Of a stretch of 16,281 nt of DNA, positions 7,560 through 14,897 are shown one piece after another; position 1 is the stretch's first letter; each line of letters begins with the position of its first letter. This DNA comes from Akkermansia sp. (GTDB lineage: Bacteria > Verrucomicrobiota > Verrucomicrobiia > Verrucomicrobiales > Akkermansiaceae), in assembly GCA_017555465.1 (NCBI GenBank), contig JAFZGH010000069.1, positions 1-16,281 on the forward strand. Direction: 5' to 3'. Below the pieces are notes generated by a model. The model saw only the letters and a program-made list of their open reading frames with translations, made no database searches and was not told where the DNA came from. Made by a program: the position numbers and the translations under genes.

Positions 7560-7569
7560 GGTTACAGGT

Positions 7570-10500
7570 TTACATATCGTCGTCTTCCTCGTCATCGGAA
7601 GCGGCATAGTCATCGCCGTCCATATCGGAGAAATCACCGTCGAAATCATCGTCATCGTCGGAACCGAAGCCGTCTTCGTCGTCCATGCCATCACCGGCAA
7701 GCAGGGCGAAGAGGTCGTCCGTGGTCTGCGGAGCGTTCTCGCGGTCGCGCTTCTCGGTGGGCTGCACGTTGAGGCAGAGAGCCTGCATTTCCTTGATGAG
7801 CACGTTGAAGGACTCGGGAGTGCCGGCTTCCAGCGAGTTGTCGCCCTTGACGATATTCTCGTAGATGCGGGTACGGCCCTGCACGTCGTCGGACTTGACG
7901 GTGAGAAGCTCCTGCAGCGTGTAGGCTGCACCGTAAGCCTCCATGGCCCACACTTCCATTTCACCGAAGCGCTGACCACCGTGCTGTGCCTTACCGCCGA
8001 GCGGCTGCTGAGTGACGAGGGAGTAGGTACCCACGGCACGGGCGTGCACCTTGTCAGCCACGAGGTGGTTAAGCTTGAGCATGTAGGTGTAACCCACCAC
8101 CACGGGATAGTGGAAGTATTCACCAGTGAGACCGTCGATGAGGCGGCTCTTACCAGCCACGGAACCATCCTTGCCGTCACCCACCCAGGAGAAGCCGGGG
8201 ACCTGCTTGGCCTTGCTCATGAAGTCCCAGATCTGGGATTCCTGGATACCGTCGAATACCGGGGTGGCCACCTTGAAGCCCAGAGCCTTGGCAGCAACGC
8301 CGAGGTGAGCTTCGAGCACCTGACCCACGTTCATTCGGGAGGGCACACCCAGGGGGTTCAGAATGATATCAACCGGCGTACCGTCTTCCAGGTAGGGCAT
8401 ATCCTCTACCGGGAGCACGCGGGAGCACACACCCTTGTTACCGTGACGACCGGCCATCTTATCACCCACGCCAAGCTTACGCTTGGTGGCGATGTAGACC
8501 TTCACTTCGGTCACGACACCCGGATCCATTTCGGCACCGGCTTCAATCTGGTCGAGCTTGCGGTCGCGCTCTTCGTCCAGGTCAGCGAAGCGGGGTTCGT
8601 AGCTGTTGATGATTTCGAAAATCTGGTTGCGCACCGGGCTTTCGTTCATCTCGATCTGGTCGTGGCAGACGGCCAGCTTGCGCAGCAGGGTCTTGGTAAT
8701 CTTGCGGTTGGCGGGGATGATGACCTCGTTGGAGCCCACGCGGGTCACTTCCAGCGGAATCTTCTCGCCCAGCAGGCGGTCAGAGAGCTTGCCGGTGAGC
8801 TGCTCGATGAGGGCATCGCGGTCGCGCTCGTACTCAGCATCCACCTTCTTGCGCTGCTTCTGGGCTTCCTTCTCCACGTCCACAGCGGGAGCACCGGGCG
8901 CAGCGGAGCGCACCACGCGCACATCCATCACCACGCCCGTGGTGCCCGGGGGCACGCGCAGGGAGGTATCCTTCACGTCGGCAGCCTTCTCACCGAAGAT
9001 AGCGCGCAGGAGGCGTTCTTCCGGAGCCAGGTCGGTCTCGCTCTTGGGAGTAATCTTACCCACCAGAATATCGCCGGGCTTCACCTCGGCACCGATGCGG
9101 ATCACGCCGTCGCTGCCCAGGTTCTTGAGGGCGTCGTCGCCCACGTTGGGGATATCGCGGGTGATTTCTTCCGGACCAAGCTTGGTGTCGCGGGCCTTTT
9201 CCTCGAATTCCTCGATGTGGATGGAGGTGTAGGCATCCTCCTGCACCAGGCGCTCGGAGATGATGATGGCGTCTTCGAAGTTGTAACCGTACCAGGACAT
9301 GTAGGCCACCAGCACGTTGCGGCCCAGGGCGAGTTCGCCGCCATCGGTACAGGGACCGTCGGCCAGAACATCACCAGGCTTCACCACATCACCACGGGAA
9401 ACGATGGGTTTCTGGTTGATGCAGGTGGAGGCGTTGGAGCGCATGAACTTGCGCAGCTGGTACACGTAGATACCCTTGTCGGCATCGGTCTTGATGCTTT
9501 CGGGGTCGCTCAGCCAGGTGTTGGGGGAAACGGGCAGCTCACCATCAGGGGTGGTCACCACGTATTCAGCCGTGGCAGAAGCCACAATACCCGGAGCCAC
9601 AGCGCAGACCACAGCGCAACTATCGCGTGCGCACTTAGCTTCAATACCGGTACCCACCAGCGGAGCCTGGTTCACCATCAACGGCACACCCTGGCGCTGC
9701 ATGTTAGCACCCATGAGGGCACGGTTGGCGTCGTCGTGTTCCAGGAAGGGAATCAGACCAGCAGCAATGGAGATAATCTGCTTGGGCGACACGTCCATGA
9801 ACTCGACCTTGGCGGGATCCACTTCGATGAATTCGCCGTGCTCGCGGGCGGTCACACGCTTGCCGGTGAAGTGGCCCTTGCCGTTGTCATTGTCGATGGG
9901 GTTGTTAGCCTGGGCGATGAGGTGGTATTCTTCCTTATCGGCAGTGAGGTACACAACTTCGTTGGTCACCACGGATTCGGTGCTCACCACTTCACCCTGC
10001 TTGTTCTTCTTCTCGATGTGCTTCACGCGGCGGAACGGCGTCTCAATGAAACCGTACTCATCGATGCGGGCATATGTGCACAGGGAGTTAATAAGACCGA
10101 TATTCGGACCTTCGGGGGTCTCAATGGGGCAGATACGGCCGTAGTGGGAGGGATGCACGTCTCGCACTTCGAAGCCGGCGCGGTCGCGGTTCAGACCACC
10201 CGGACCCAGGGCGGAGAGACGACGCTTGTGCGTGAGCTCTGCCAGCGGGTTGATCTGGTCCATGAACTGGGAGAGCTGGCTGCGGCCGAAGAAGTCGCGC
10301 ACAACGGCGCTGAGAGCCTTCGGGTTGATGAGCTTGCTCGGGGTGATATCGGTACGGGTGGTATCGCACAAGGTCATGCGCTCCTTGACCAGGCGCTCGG
10401 TGCGGGCAAGGCCCACGCGGCACTGGTTGGAAATAAGTTCGCCCACGGCGCGCACACGGCGGTTGCCGAGGTGGTCGATATCATCCACCTGCCCTTCGCC

Positions 10501-11637
10501 ATGAGTCAGGCGCAGCAGGTACTTGAGGGAGGCCAGGAAGTCAATCGGCTGGATGAGGCGGCAATCCTCCGGCACATCCAGACCAAGCTTCTGGTTAATC
10601 TTATAACGGCCCACACGGGTGAGGTCATAGCGCTTCTCATCCTTGAACAGGCGGTCAAGAGCGGTGGCGGCCTGCTGCACGGAGGAGGGATCACCCGGAC
10701 GGAACTTGCGGAAGATTTCCTTAAGAGCGGACTCGCGGTCATAGGCAAGGTCCTTCTTGAGGGTCTTCACGAGGGTTTCTTCCTCACGCTGGTCGATAAC
10801 CTCGATTTCCTCGATGCCGAGTTCCTGCATCTTGCGGATGGTGGCCAGGCTGAGCGGCTCGTAGGCCTTGGCAATGATGGTAGCCTTGCGGCCTTCCTTA
10901 TCTTCGCCATACTTCACGTCCTCAAAGGGCACAAGGTATTCGAGCTCGGGGCCGGCTACAGCGTTGAGGTGCAGCTTCTCAATAGTGTAGAACTGCTCCA
11001 CAATCTGGCGGTCGGTCTCATAGCCGAGGTAACGAAGGAATGTGGTGGCCAGGAACTTGCGGCGACGACGGCGGCGGTCAAGGAACACGTACATGAGGTC
11101 GTTCGTGTCGAACTGGACCTCAAGCCAGGAACCGCGATCGGGAATAATACGGAAGGAGAAAATGTCCTTACCATTGGTGTGCTGGGTCTTTTCGAAGCAA
11201 AGACCGGGAGAGCGGTGCAGCTGAGCCACAATCACGCGCTCAGCACCGTTGATAACAAAGGTGCCGCGGTCAGTAATCATGGGGATTTCACCCATGTACA
11301 CATCTTCCTCGCTCGTGTAGTCGCCACACTTGAGGCGGAACTTCACATACAGGGCTGCGCTGTACGTCTCGCCGCAGCGGATGGCGGCAAAATCCGAGGT
11401 CTTGGGCGGCGCGATGTCGTAGGATACGAAATCCAGACGAATCTGGCCATCGTAGCTTTCAATCGGGAAATGCTCGGAGAGAACGGCCTGCAGACCCATT
11501 TTGGCTCGTTTGCCGGGCTCGGTGAAGCGCTGAAGGAATTCCTCGTAGGACTTAGTCTGAATCTCAATCAAGTTGGGCGGGTCAATGACCTCCTTGATTT
11601 TGCCGAAACTGATTCGCTCTTGCTTGGGCTTGGACAT
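7570..11637 (-). CDS. rpoB: DNA-directed RNA polymerase subunit beta
   Basis: This 1355-residue beta subunit starts at the ATG at 11637 (M-S-K-P-K-Q). The frame continues upstream to 11811, but that extension is structured leader with no family similarity. The rifampicin region at about 452-482 reads S-Q-L-S-Q-F-M-D, with D460, H470 and S475 (E. coli D516, H526, S531) retained. I462 and A466 replace E. coli N518 and S522. The G-P-N-I-G-L-I block is at 510-516 and the catalytic-region K-L-G-V-G-D-K-M-A-G-R-H-G-N-K-G at 1054-1069. The E. coli protein ends near residue 1293 here; this one adds about 62 residues, of which the last 38 contain 22 Asp/Glu. No Shine-Dalgarno sequence is visible. The gene contains no TTA, CTA or TCA codon. 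Confidence 0.98.
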   Translation of the reverse strand: MSKPKQERISFGKIKEVIDPPNLIEIQTKSYEEFLQRFTEPGKRAKMGLQAVLSEHFPIESYDGQIRLDFVSYDIAPPKTSDFAAIRCGETYSAALYVKFRLKCGDYTSEEDVYMGEIPMITDRGTFVINGAERVIVAQLHRSPGLCFEKTQHTNGKDIFSFRIIPDRGSWLEVQFDTNDLMYVFLDRRRRRRKFLATTFLRYLGYETDRQIVEQFYTIEKLHLNAVAGPELEYLVPFEDVKYGEDKEGRKATIIAKAYEPLSLATIRKMQELGIEEIEVIDQREEETLVKTLKKDLAYDRESALKEIFRKFRPGDPSSVQQAATALDRLFKDEKRYDLTRVGRYKINQKLGLDVPEDCRLIQPIDFLASLKYLLRLTHGEGQVDDIDHLGNRRVRAVGELISNQCRVGLARTERLVKERMTLCDTTRTDITPSKLINPKALSAVVRDFFGRSQLSQFMDQINPLAELTHKRRLSALGPGGLNRDRAGFEVRDVHPSHYGRICPIETPEGPNIGLINSLCTYARIDEYGFIETPFRRVKHIEKKNKQGEVVSTESVVTNEVVYLTADKEEYHLIAQANNPIDNDNGKGHFTGKRVTAREHGEFIEVDPAKVEFMDVSPKQIISIAAGLIPFLEHDDANRALMGANMQRQGVPLMVNQAPLVGTGIEAKCARDSCAVVCAVAPGIVASATAEYVVTTPDGELPVSPNTWLSDPESIKTDADKGIYVYQLRKFMRSNASTCINQKPIVSRGDVVKPGDVLADGPCTDGGELALGRNVLVAYMSWYGYNFEDAIIISERLVQEDAYTSIHIEEFEEKARDTKLGPEEITRDIPNVGDDALKNLGSDGVIRIGAEVKPGDILVGKITPKSETDLAPEERLLRAIFGEKAADVKDTSLRVPPGTTGVVMDVRVVRSAAPGAPAVDVEKEAQKQRKKVDAEYERDRDALIEQLTGKLSDRLLGEKIPLEVTRVGSNEVIIPANRKITKTLLRKLAVCHDQIEMNESPVRNQIFEIINSYEPRFADLDEERDRKLDQIEAGAEMDPGVVTEVKVYIATKRKLGVGDKMAGRHGNKGVCSRVLPVEDMPYLEDGTPVDIILNPLGVPSRMNVGQVLEAHLGVAAKALGFKVATPVFDGIQESQIWDFMSKAKQVPGFSWVGDGKDGSVAGKSRLIDGLTGEYFHYPVVVGYTYMLKLNHLVADKVHARAVGTYSLVTQQPLGGKAQHGGQRFGEMEVWAMEAYGAAYTLQELLTVKSDDVQGRTRIYENIVKGDNSLEAGTPESFNVLIKEMQALCLNVQPTEKRDRENAPQTTDDLFALLAGDGMDDEDGFGSDDDDDFDGDFSDMDGDDYAASDDEEDDDM

Positions 11638-11660
11638 GGAGTTGTCGGAGTGAGGTTGTG

Positions 11661-11674
11661 CACCTGGCCAGGTG
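11661..11674 (-). other. 14-bp perfect palindrome upstream of rpoB
   Basis: CACCTGGCCAGGTG is a perfect palindrome that can fold in RNA as a 5-bp stem with a GGCC loop, 23 bp before the rpoB ATG. It is the last of a series of structures in the rplL-rpoB spacer. It could be an RNA hairpin or a dyad protein site. Confidence 0.4.
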
Positions 11675-11676
11675 CC

Positions 11677-11745
11677 GGTCGGTTCCTTTGGTAAAACCGA
11701 CCCGGAGCAGCGATGTTCTGCGGGCATACCCTGCCCCGGGTCGAT
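11677..11745 (-). other. Mutually exclusive RNA stems in the rpoB leader
   Basis: In transcript order, segment A (11745-11731) can pair with segment B (11710-11696) in a 15-bp stem with two G-U pairs. The 3' part of B (11702-11695) can instead pair with segment C (11684-11677) in a perfect 8-bp stem (GGTCGGTT/AACCGACC). A:B and B:C share bases 11696-11702 and cannot form together. This is the arrangement of a switch or attenuator, but no U-tract follows, so any effect may be on translation or decay. Confidence 0.45.
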
Positions 11746-11803
11746 TCCACGTGCGCACGCGCACAAGGATTTTTTTGTTATATTTTGACACTTAACGGCA
11801 TAG

Positions 11804-11831
11804 AAAAACACCCCATTTTTGCCAGAAATGG
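11804..11831 (-). terminator. Weak terminator-like hairpin in rplL-rpoB spacer
   Basis: In the transcript, CCATTT (11831-11826) pairs with AAATGG (11818-11813) around a 7-nt loop. It is followed by GGTG and U5 (11808-11804). The stem is short and AT-containing, so it would terminate only part of the transcripts. That would fit a partial attenuator giving more L7/L12 than beta subunit, as known for the E. coli rplL-rpoB spacer. Confidence 0.4.
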
Positions 11832-11835
11832 AGGG

Positions 11836-11878
11836 ACGCGAAGGCAGGAGAGGACAGAAATCCCCTCCTGCTTCGCGT
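11836..11878 (-). other. 17-bp imperfect hairpin just downstream of rplL
   Basis: Arms 11836-11854 and 11861-11878 form 8 bp, a bulged G (11844), 6 bp, a 1x1 mismatch and 3 bp, closed by a 6-nt loop. It begins 11 nt after the rplL stop. It lacks a following U-tract. The long near-perfect duplex resembles the RNase III site known between rplL and rpoB in E. coli; that function is inferred here. Confidence 0.55.
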
Positions 11879-11889
11879 AAAACGAAAGC

Positions 11890-12261
11890 TTACTTGATAG
11901 TAACCTTGGCGCCAGCCTTCTCGAGCTCGGCCTTGGCCTTGTCGGCTTCCTCCTTGGAAACGCCTTCGAGAAGCACTGCGGGAGCGCTTTCAACGATCTT
12001 CTTGGCGTCGGCCAGACCCAGACCGGGCTTGACGGTACGCACAGCCTTAATCACGTTGATCTTGCTTGCACCAGCGTCGGTCAGCTCAACGTCGAAGTCG
12101 GTCTTCTCCTCAGCAGCTTCAGCGGGAGCAGCGGCAGCAGCAGCAGCAACCGGAGCAGCGGCGGAAACGCCCCACTTCTCTTCCAGCATCTTCACAAGCT
12201 CAGCAGCTTCCAGGATGGTCAGCTTGCCAAGTTCCTCAGCGATAGTATTGATATCAGCCAT
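11890..12261 (-). CDS. rplL: 50S ribosomal protein L7/L12
   Basis: This 123-residue protein of the ribosomal stalk recruits translational GTPases such as EF-Tu. The N-terminal dimerisation helices are at about 1-31, an Ala-rich flexible hinge at 33-51 (a run of seven alanines at 39-45), and the globular C-terminal domain at 54-123. The factor-binding helix segment is K-P-G-L-G-L-A-D-A-K-K-I-V-E-S-A-P at 78-94, where the family more often has T-G-L-G-L. Length is typical (E. coli 121). The ATG follows an A-rich tract (GAAAAAAATACTACA) with no Shine-Dalgarno sequence; A-rich upstream DNA may support strong initiation. It is 154 bp from rplJ and 252 bp from rpoB, both spacers being highly structured. 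Confidence 0.97.
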   Translation of the reverse strand: MADINTIAEELGKLTILEAAELVKMLEEKWGVSAAAPVAAAAAAAPAEAAEEKTDFDVELTDAGASKINVIKAVRTVKPGLGLADAKKIVESAPAVLLEGVSKEEADKAKAELEKAGAKVTIK

Positions 12262-12297
12262 TGTAGTATTTTTTTCTATTTAATTGGTTCTTGTCGC

Positions 12298-12316
12298 GGA
12301 TGGGGGCTCCCCATCC
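12298..12316 (-). other. 8-bp triloop hairpin upstream of rplL
   Basis: GGATGGGG (12298-12305) and CCCCATCC (12309-12316) form a perfect stem closed by a 3-nt loop, 36 bp before the rplL start. No U-tract follows in the minus direction. With the hairpin at 12367-12397 it makes up most of the structure in the rplJ-rplL spacer, and could protect the rplL end from decay or mark a processing point. Confidence 0.5.
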
Positions 12317-12366
12317 ATTTCAGTTCTCACCGGCCGGAGAGCCGACAGAGAGCCTAATTTTTTTCA

Positions 12367-12397
12367 GGCGGCGGGCAGTTGATACCACACCGCCGCC
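12367..12397 (-). other. 8-bp GC hairpin downstream of rplJ
   Basis: GGCGGCGG (12367-12374) and CCGCCGCC (12390-12397) form a perfect stem with a 15-nt loop, 18 bp past the rplJ stop. On the minus strand an A-run, not a U-run, follows. It is not an intrinsic terminator for the cluster and may be a stability or processing element. Confidence 0.5.
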
Positions 12398-12415
12398 ATC
12401 TGTTCAAGTCTTTTT

Positions 12416-12946
12416 TTATTCTGCAGCGGAAGTTTCTTCCGTTGCACCACCATTTTCCTTGTCGACGTAGGCCTTGATGACGCGGGCCAGAGCAGCACCA
12501 GCACCATTGATGGTGCCAAGCAGCGTAGCCAGCAGCACTTCGCGGCTGGGCAGGTCACCCAGAGCCTGAATCTTGGCAGGGGTGAGTTCTGCGCCGTCAA
12601 GGATACCAGCCTTCCAGGCAGCCTTCTTGGACTTCTTGGCGAAGGTGTTCACAGCCTTGGCGGCGGCGCACACATCGCTGTTGCCCATGATGTAGGCAGT
12701 CTGACCCTTGAGGGAAGCGGAGATATCGGGGAGACCGGCAGCGGCGATTGCCTTGGCCATGAAGGTGTTCTTGGCCACCTCGCACTTGGCACCGGCAGCA
12801 GCCAGGGCTGCACGCAGCTCTGTGAACTCAGGCACCGTCACGCCAGTGTAATCGAACACCAGCACGAAGGGGGAAGCATTCACCTTCTCCACGAGGCTAT
12901 CAATGATAACGCCCTTGTGAGGATTGAGTTTCTTTTCGTTGCTCAT
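12416..12946 (-). CDS. rplJ: 50S ribosomal protein L10
   Basis: This 176-residue protein binds 23S rRNA at the L11 stalk base and anchors L7/L12 dimers with its C-terminal helix. Family marks are D-Y-T-G-V-T-V at 32-38, A-K-N-T-F-M-A-K-A at 58-66, and L-P-S-R-E-V-L-L-A-T-L-L-G at 132-144. It is slightly longer than E. coli L10 (165), with a charged tail after 160. The ATG lies 20 bp after the rplA stop. A classical L10 leader of over 100 nt, as in E. coli and Bacillus, therefore has no room directly upstream unless it overlaps the end of rplA. Autoregulation by L10 would have to use another site, possibly the structured spacer after rplJ. No Shine-Dalgarno sequence is visible. Confidence 0.97.
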   Translation of the reverse strand: MSNEKKLNPHKGVIIDSLVEKVNASPFVLVFDYTGVTVPEFTELRAALAAAGAKCEVAKNTFMAKAIAAAGLPDISASLKGQTAYIMGNSDVCAAAKAVNTFAKKSKKAAWKAGILDGAELTPAKIQALGDLPSREVLLATLLGTINGAGAALARVIKAYVDKENGGATEETSAAE

Positions 12947-12966
12947 AATAGTTCTTGCGGTTCAGG

Positions 12967-13668
12967 TTAGTTCTTGGAGTACTCCACGGGGCTGATGGAC
13001 AGACCCGGGTTCATGGAGCTGGACATGGTCACACCGGCGATGTAAGCACCCTTGGCGCCAGAGGGGCGGGCCTTGACAACGGCGGAGATGAATGCACGAG
13101 CGTTCTCAACGAGCTTGTCGCTTTCGAAGGAAAGCTTGCCCACAGCGGCAGAAATGTTGGCGTTCTTGTCAACCTTGAAGTCAACGCGACCAGCCTTCAC
13201 CTCACGCACGGCCTTGGCGGTGTCGTCCGTCACGGTGCCGGTCTTGGGGTTGGGCATCAGGCCGCGCGGGCCGAGCACACGGGCAATCTTACGCACCTGG
13301 GCCATGGCGTCCGGAGTGGCGATTGCGCTGTCGAAGTCAAGGTAACCACCCTGGATTTCCTTAATCAGGTCTTCCAGGCCAACTTTCTCGGCACCGGCCT
13401 CAAGAGCAGCCTGAGCGGCTTCACCCTGAGCAAACACGATGACGCGAACATTCTTACCAGTACCATTGGGCAGGGCTACGGAGCCACGGACCATCTGGTC
13501 GGCTTTGCGGGGATCCACCGTCAGGTGGAAGGAAACGGTGACCGTGGGGTCGAACTTGGGAGCGGGGAAGCTCTTCATCAGTTCCACAGCCTCCTCGACA
13601 GCGTAGTTCTTGCTGGCATCAACAAGCTTAGCTGCCTCGTTGTAGCGCTTGGAGCGTTTTGTAGACAT
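12967..13668 (-). CDS. rplA: 50S ribosomal protein L1
   Basis: This 233-residue protein forms the L1 stalk that moves the E-site tRNA, and in many bacteria represses its own operon by binding its mRNA. The signature G-P-R-G-L-M-P-N-P-K-T-G-T-V is at 133-146, R-G-S-V-A-L-P-N-G-T-G-K at 61-72, and M-S-S-S-M-N-P-G at 215-222. Length is normal. It starts 56 bp after rplK. A GGAGG in that spacer lies about 40 nt upstream of the ATG, too far to serve as its Shine-Dalgarno site. It contains no TTA, CTA or TCA codon, so the antisense frame over it is fully open. Confidence 0.97.
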   Translation of the reverse strand: MSTKRSKRYNEAAKLVDASKNYAVEEAVELMKSFPAPKFDPTVTVSFHLTVDPRKADQMVRGSVALPNGTGKNVRVIVFAQGEAAQAALEAGAEKVGLEDLIKEIQGGYLDFDSAIATPDAMAQVRKIARVLGPRGLMPNPKTGTVTDDTAKAVREVKAGRVDFKVDKNANISAAVGKLSFESDKLVENARAFISAVVKARPSGAKGAYIAGVTMSSSMNPGLSISPVEYSKN

Positions 13669-13724
13669 ATTTAATTAGCAGTACGTTCGGGGTTAATATG
13701 GTTTAATTCCCTCCTGCGAAGGGG

Positions 13725-14153
13725 TTACATGCCTTCAACCTCGATACCCATCTGGCGGGCCTGACCAGCGATGATGCGGGCAGCGGCCTCGGGGTTCTTG
13801 GTGTTAAAGTCGGGCATCTTGGTGTTGACAATTTCCATCAGCTTCTCTTTGGAAATCTTGGCAACCTTGTTCTTGTTCGGCTCGCCGGAGCCGGACTTGA
13901 TACCAGCGGCCTTCTTGAGAAGAAGTGCTGCCGGGGGCTGCTTGGTGATGAAGTCGAAGGACTTGTCCTTGTAAACGGTGATCACGACGGGGAGAACGTC
14001 ACCGGCCTGCTTCTGAGTCTTTGCGTTGAACTCTTTGCAGAAGCCCATGATGTTAACACCGGCCTGACCAAGAGCAGGGCCCACGGGCGGCGAGGGGTTC
14101 GCAGCGCCGGCAGGAATCTGCAGCTTAATGATTTTAACTACTTCTTTTGCCAT
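13725..14153 (-). CDS. rplK: 50S ribosomal protein L11
   Basis: This 142-residue protein sits at the GTPase-associated centre of the large subunit. The proline-rich N-terminal turn P-P-V-G-P-A-L-G-Q is at 22-30, the interdomain K-Q-P-P-A at 71-75 and the C-terminal RNA-binding segment A-G-Q-A-R-Q-M-G-I at 129-137. I chose the ATG at 14153 (M-A-K-E-V-V), which gives the usual length; an in-frame start at 14180 would add nine unrelated residues. The 15 nt before the start contain no G and no Shine-Dalgarno sequence. The 79-bp spacer after nusG can form a hairpin that might serve as an L1 binding site. Confidence 0.97.
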   Translation of the reverse strand: MAKEVVKIIKLQIPAGAANPSPPVGPALGQAGVNIMGFCKEFNAKTQKQAGDVLPVVITVYKDKSFDFITKQPPAALLLKKAAGIKSGSGEPNKNKVAKISKEKLMEIVNTKMPDFNTKNPEAAARIIAGQARQMGIEVEGM

Positions 14154-14173
14154 GGTTGTGTTAGTTTGGGTTT

Positions 14174-14208
14174 GCCGCATTTACCGGCTTTCACCGACTC
14201 CCTGCGGC
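14174..14208 (-). promoter_or_regulatory. Hairpin upstream of rplK, possible L1 autoregulatory site
   Basis: GCCGCA (14174-14179) and TGCGGC (14203-14208) form a 6-bp outer stem. A shorter inner stem (CGG/CCG, possibly with a G-U pair) lies within it. It ends about 20 nt before rplK. In E. coli, L1 represses the rplK-rplA mRNA from a site near the start of rplK, so the position fits, but I cannot show that the structure mimics the 23S L1 site. Confidence 0.25.
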
Positions 14209-14232
14209 GGGAAGATTTTACTTTGCCCTGGG

Positions 14233-14871
14233 TTACAGGTTCTTGCCCTTCTCATCATCGGGCACGAGCTGCACCTGGGCGTAGGAAAGATCCAGCGGGT
14301 TGGAGCGGCCGAACATGGTTACACCCACGCGAAGACGGCCGCGCTCAGTATCCACCATTTCCACAATACCGTGCTCGCCCTGGAAAGCGCCATCGAGAAC
14401 GACCACCTCTTCACCCACGGTGAAGGAAACCTTGGGACGGGCAGCACCGCTGCGGCGTTCGATTTCGGACATGAGATCCTGCACATCCTTCTTGGACATG
14501 GGAAGAGGTTCCTTATTGCGGCCGCAGGCAAAGCTGATAACACCATCAACAGCCTGAATCTTGTACCAGGCTTCGTTGTTCAGCGAACCGTCTGCGCGGC
14601 GGAGAGCAAAATTGAGATACACATAGCCCGGGTAGAGCTTGCGGTTGACAACATACTTCTTTCCATTGCGGACATCCTCCACCTTTTCCTTGGGAACCAG
14701 GGGAGCGCTCTGCAGCAGAGCGTTCATTTCCTCATCCTCCTTGAACAGGCGGTTGAGATTCTCCACTGCGCGATCTTCCTTGTTGGAAAGCACGTGCAGC
14801 ACGTACCACTGGTCTTTCGGCTCGGGGGTCACGCGAACCGTGCCGGACTTACGATCGTAGGGGCGGGACAT
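14233..14871 (-). CDS. nusG: Transcription termination/antitermination protein NusG
   Basis: This 212-residue factor binds RNA polymerase with its NGN domain and contacts S10 or Rho with its KOW domain. The NGN domain begins at Q-W-Y-V-L-H-V at 21-27 and includes K-L-Y-P-G-Y-V-Y-L at 78-86. The KOW domain covers about 150-204, with F-G-R-S-N-P-L-D-L at 187-195. It is longer than E. coli NusG (181), with an insertion around 45-75 and a longer N-terminus. The ATG at 14871 lies 26 bp after the secE stop; a TTG at 14901 overlapping that stop would add ten residues and is less likely. No Shine-Dalgarno sequence is visible. Confidence 0.95.
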   Translation of the reverse strand: MSRPYDRKSGTVRVTPEPKDQWYVLHVLSNKEDRAVENLNRLFKEDEEMNALLQSAPLVPKEKVEDVRNGKKYVVNRKLYPGYVYLNFALRRADGSLNNEAWYKIQAVDGVISFACGRNKEPLPMSKKDVQDLMSEIERRSGAARPKVSFTVGEEVVVLDGAFQGEHGIVEMVDTERGRLRVGVTMFGRSNPLDLSYAQVQLVPDDEKGKNL

Positions 14872-14897
14872 ATGAAAGGTGATATTGGTGATGAAAA

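Noticed and set aside
3220..11694. Plus-strand open frame of 2,824 codons
   Set aside because: It is the exact antisense register of rpoB and rpoC. Its product is rich in Gly, His, Val and Ala with no domain order, and the frame is explained by the absence of TTA, CTA and TCA codons in the real genes.
11777..11805. Internal promoter in the rplL-rpoB spacer
   Set aside because: TATAAC can be read on the minus strand, but the corresponding -35 (TTCTAT) is poor. The AT-rich patch is not sufficient evidence.
11638..11811. 58-residue N-terminal extension of RpoB
   Set aside because: The extension is encoded by structured leader sequence and has no family similarity. M-S-K-P-K-Q at 11637 gives a normal beta N-terminus.
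12955..13674. Plus-strand frame of 239 codons over rplA
   Set aside because: Antisense shadow of rplA in codon register, with the same cause as the rpoBC shadow.
14154..14180. Upstream start for rplK
   Set aside because: The nine extra residues (M-R-Q-T-Q-T-N-T-T) are not part of L11. The M-A-K start gives the usual 142 residues.
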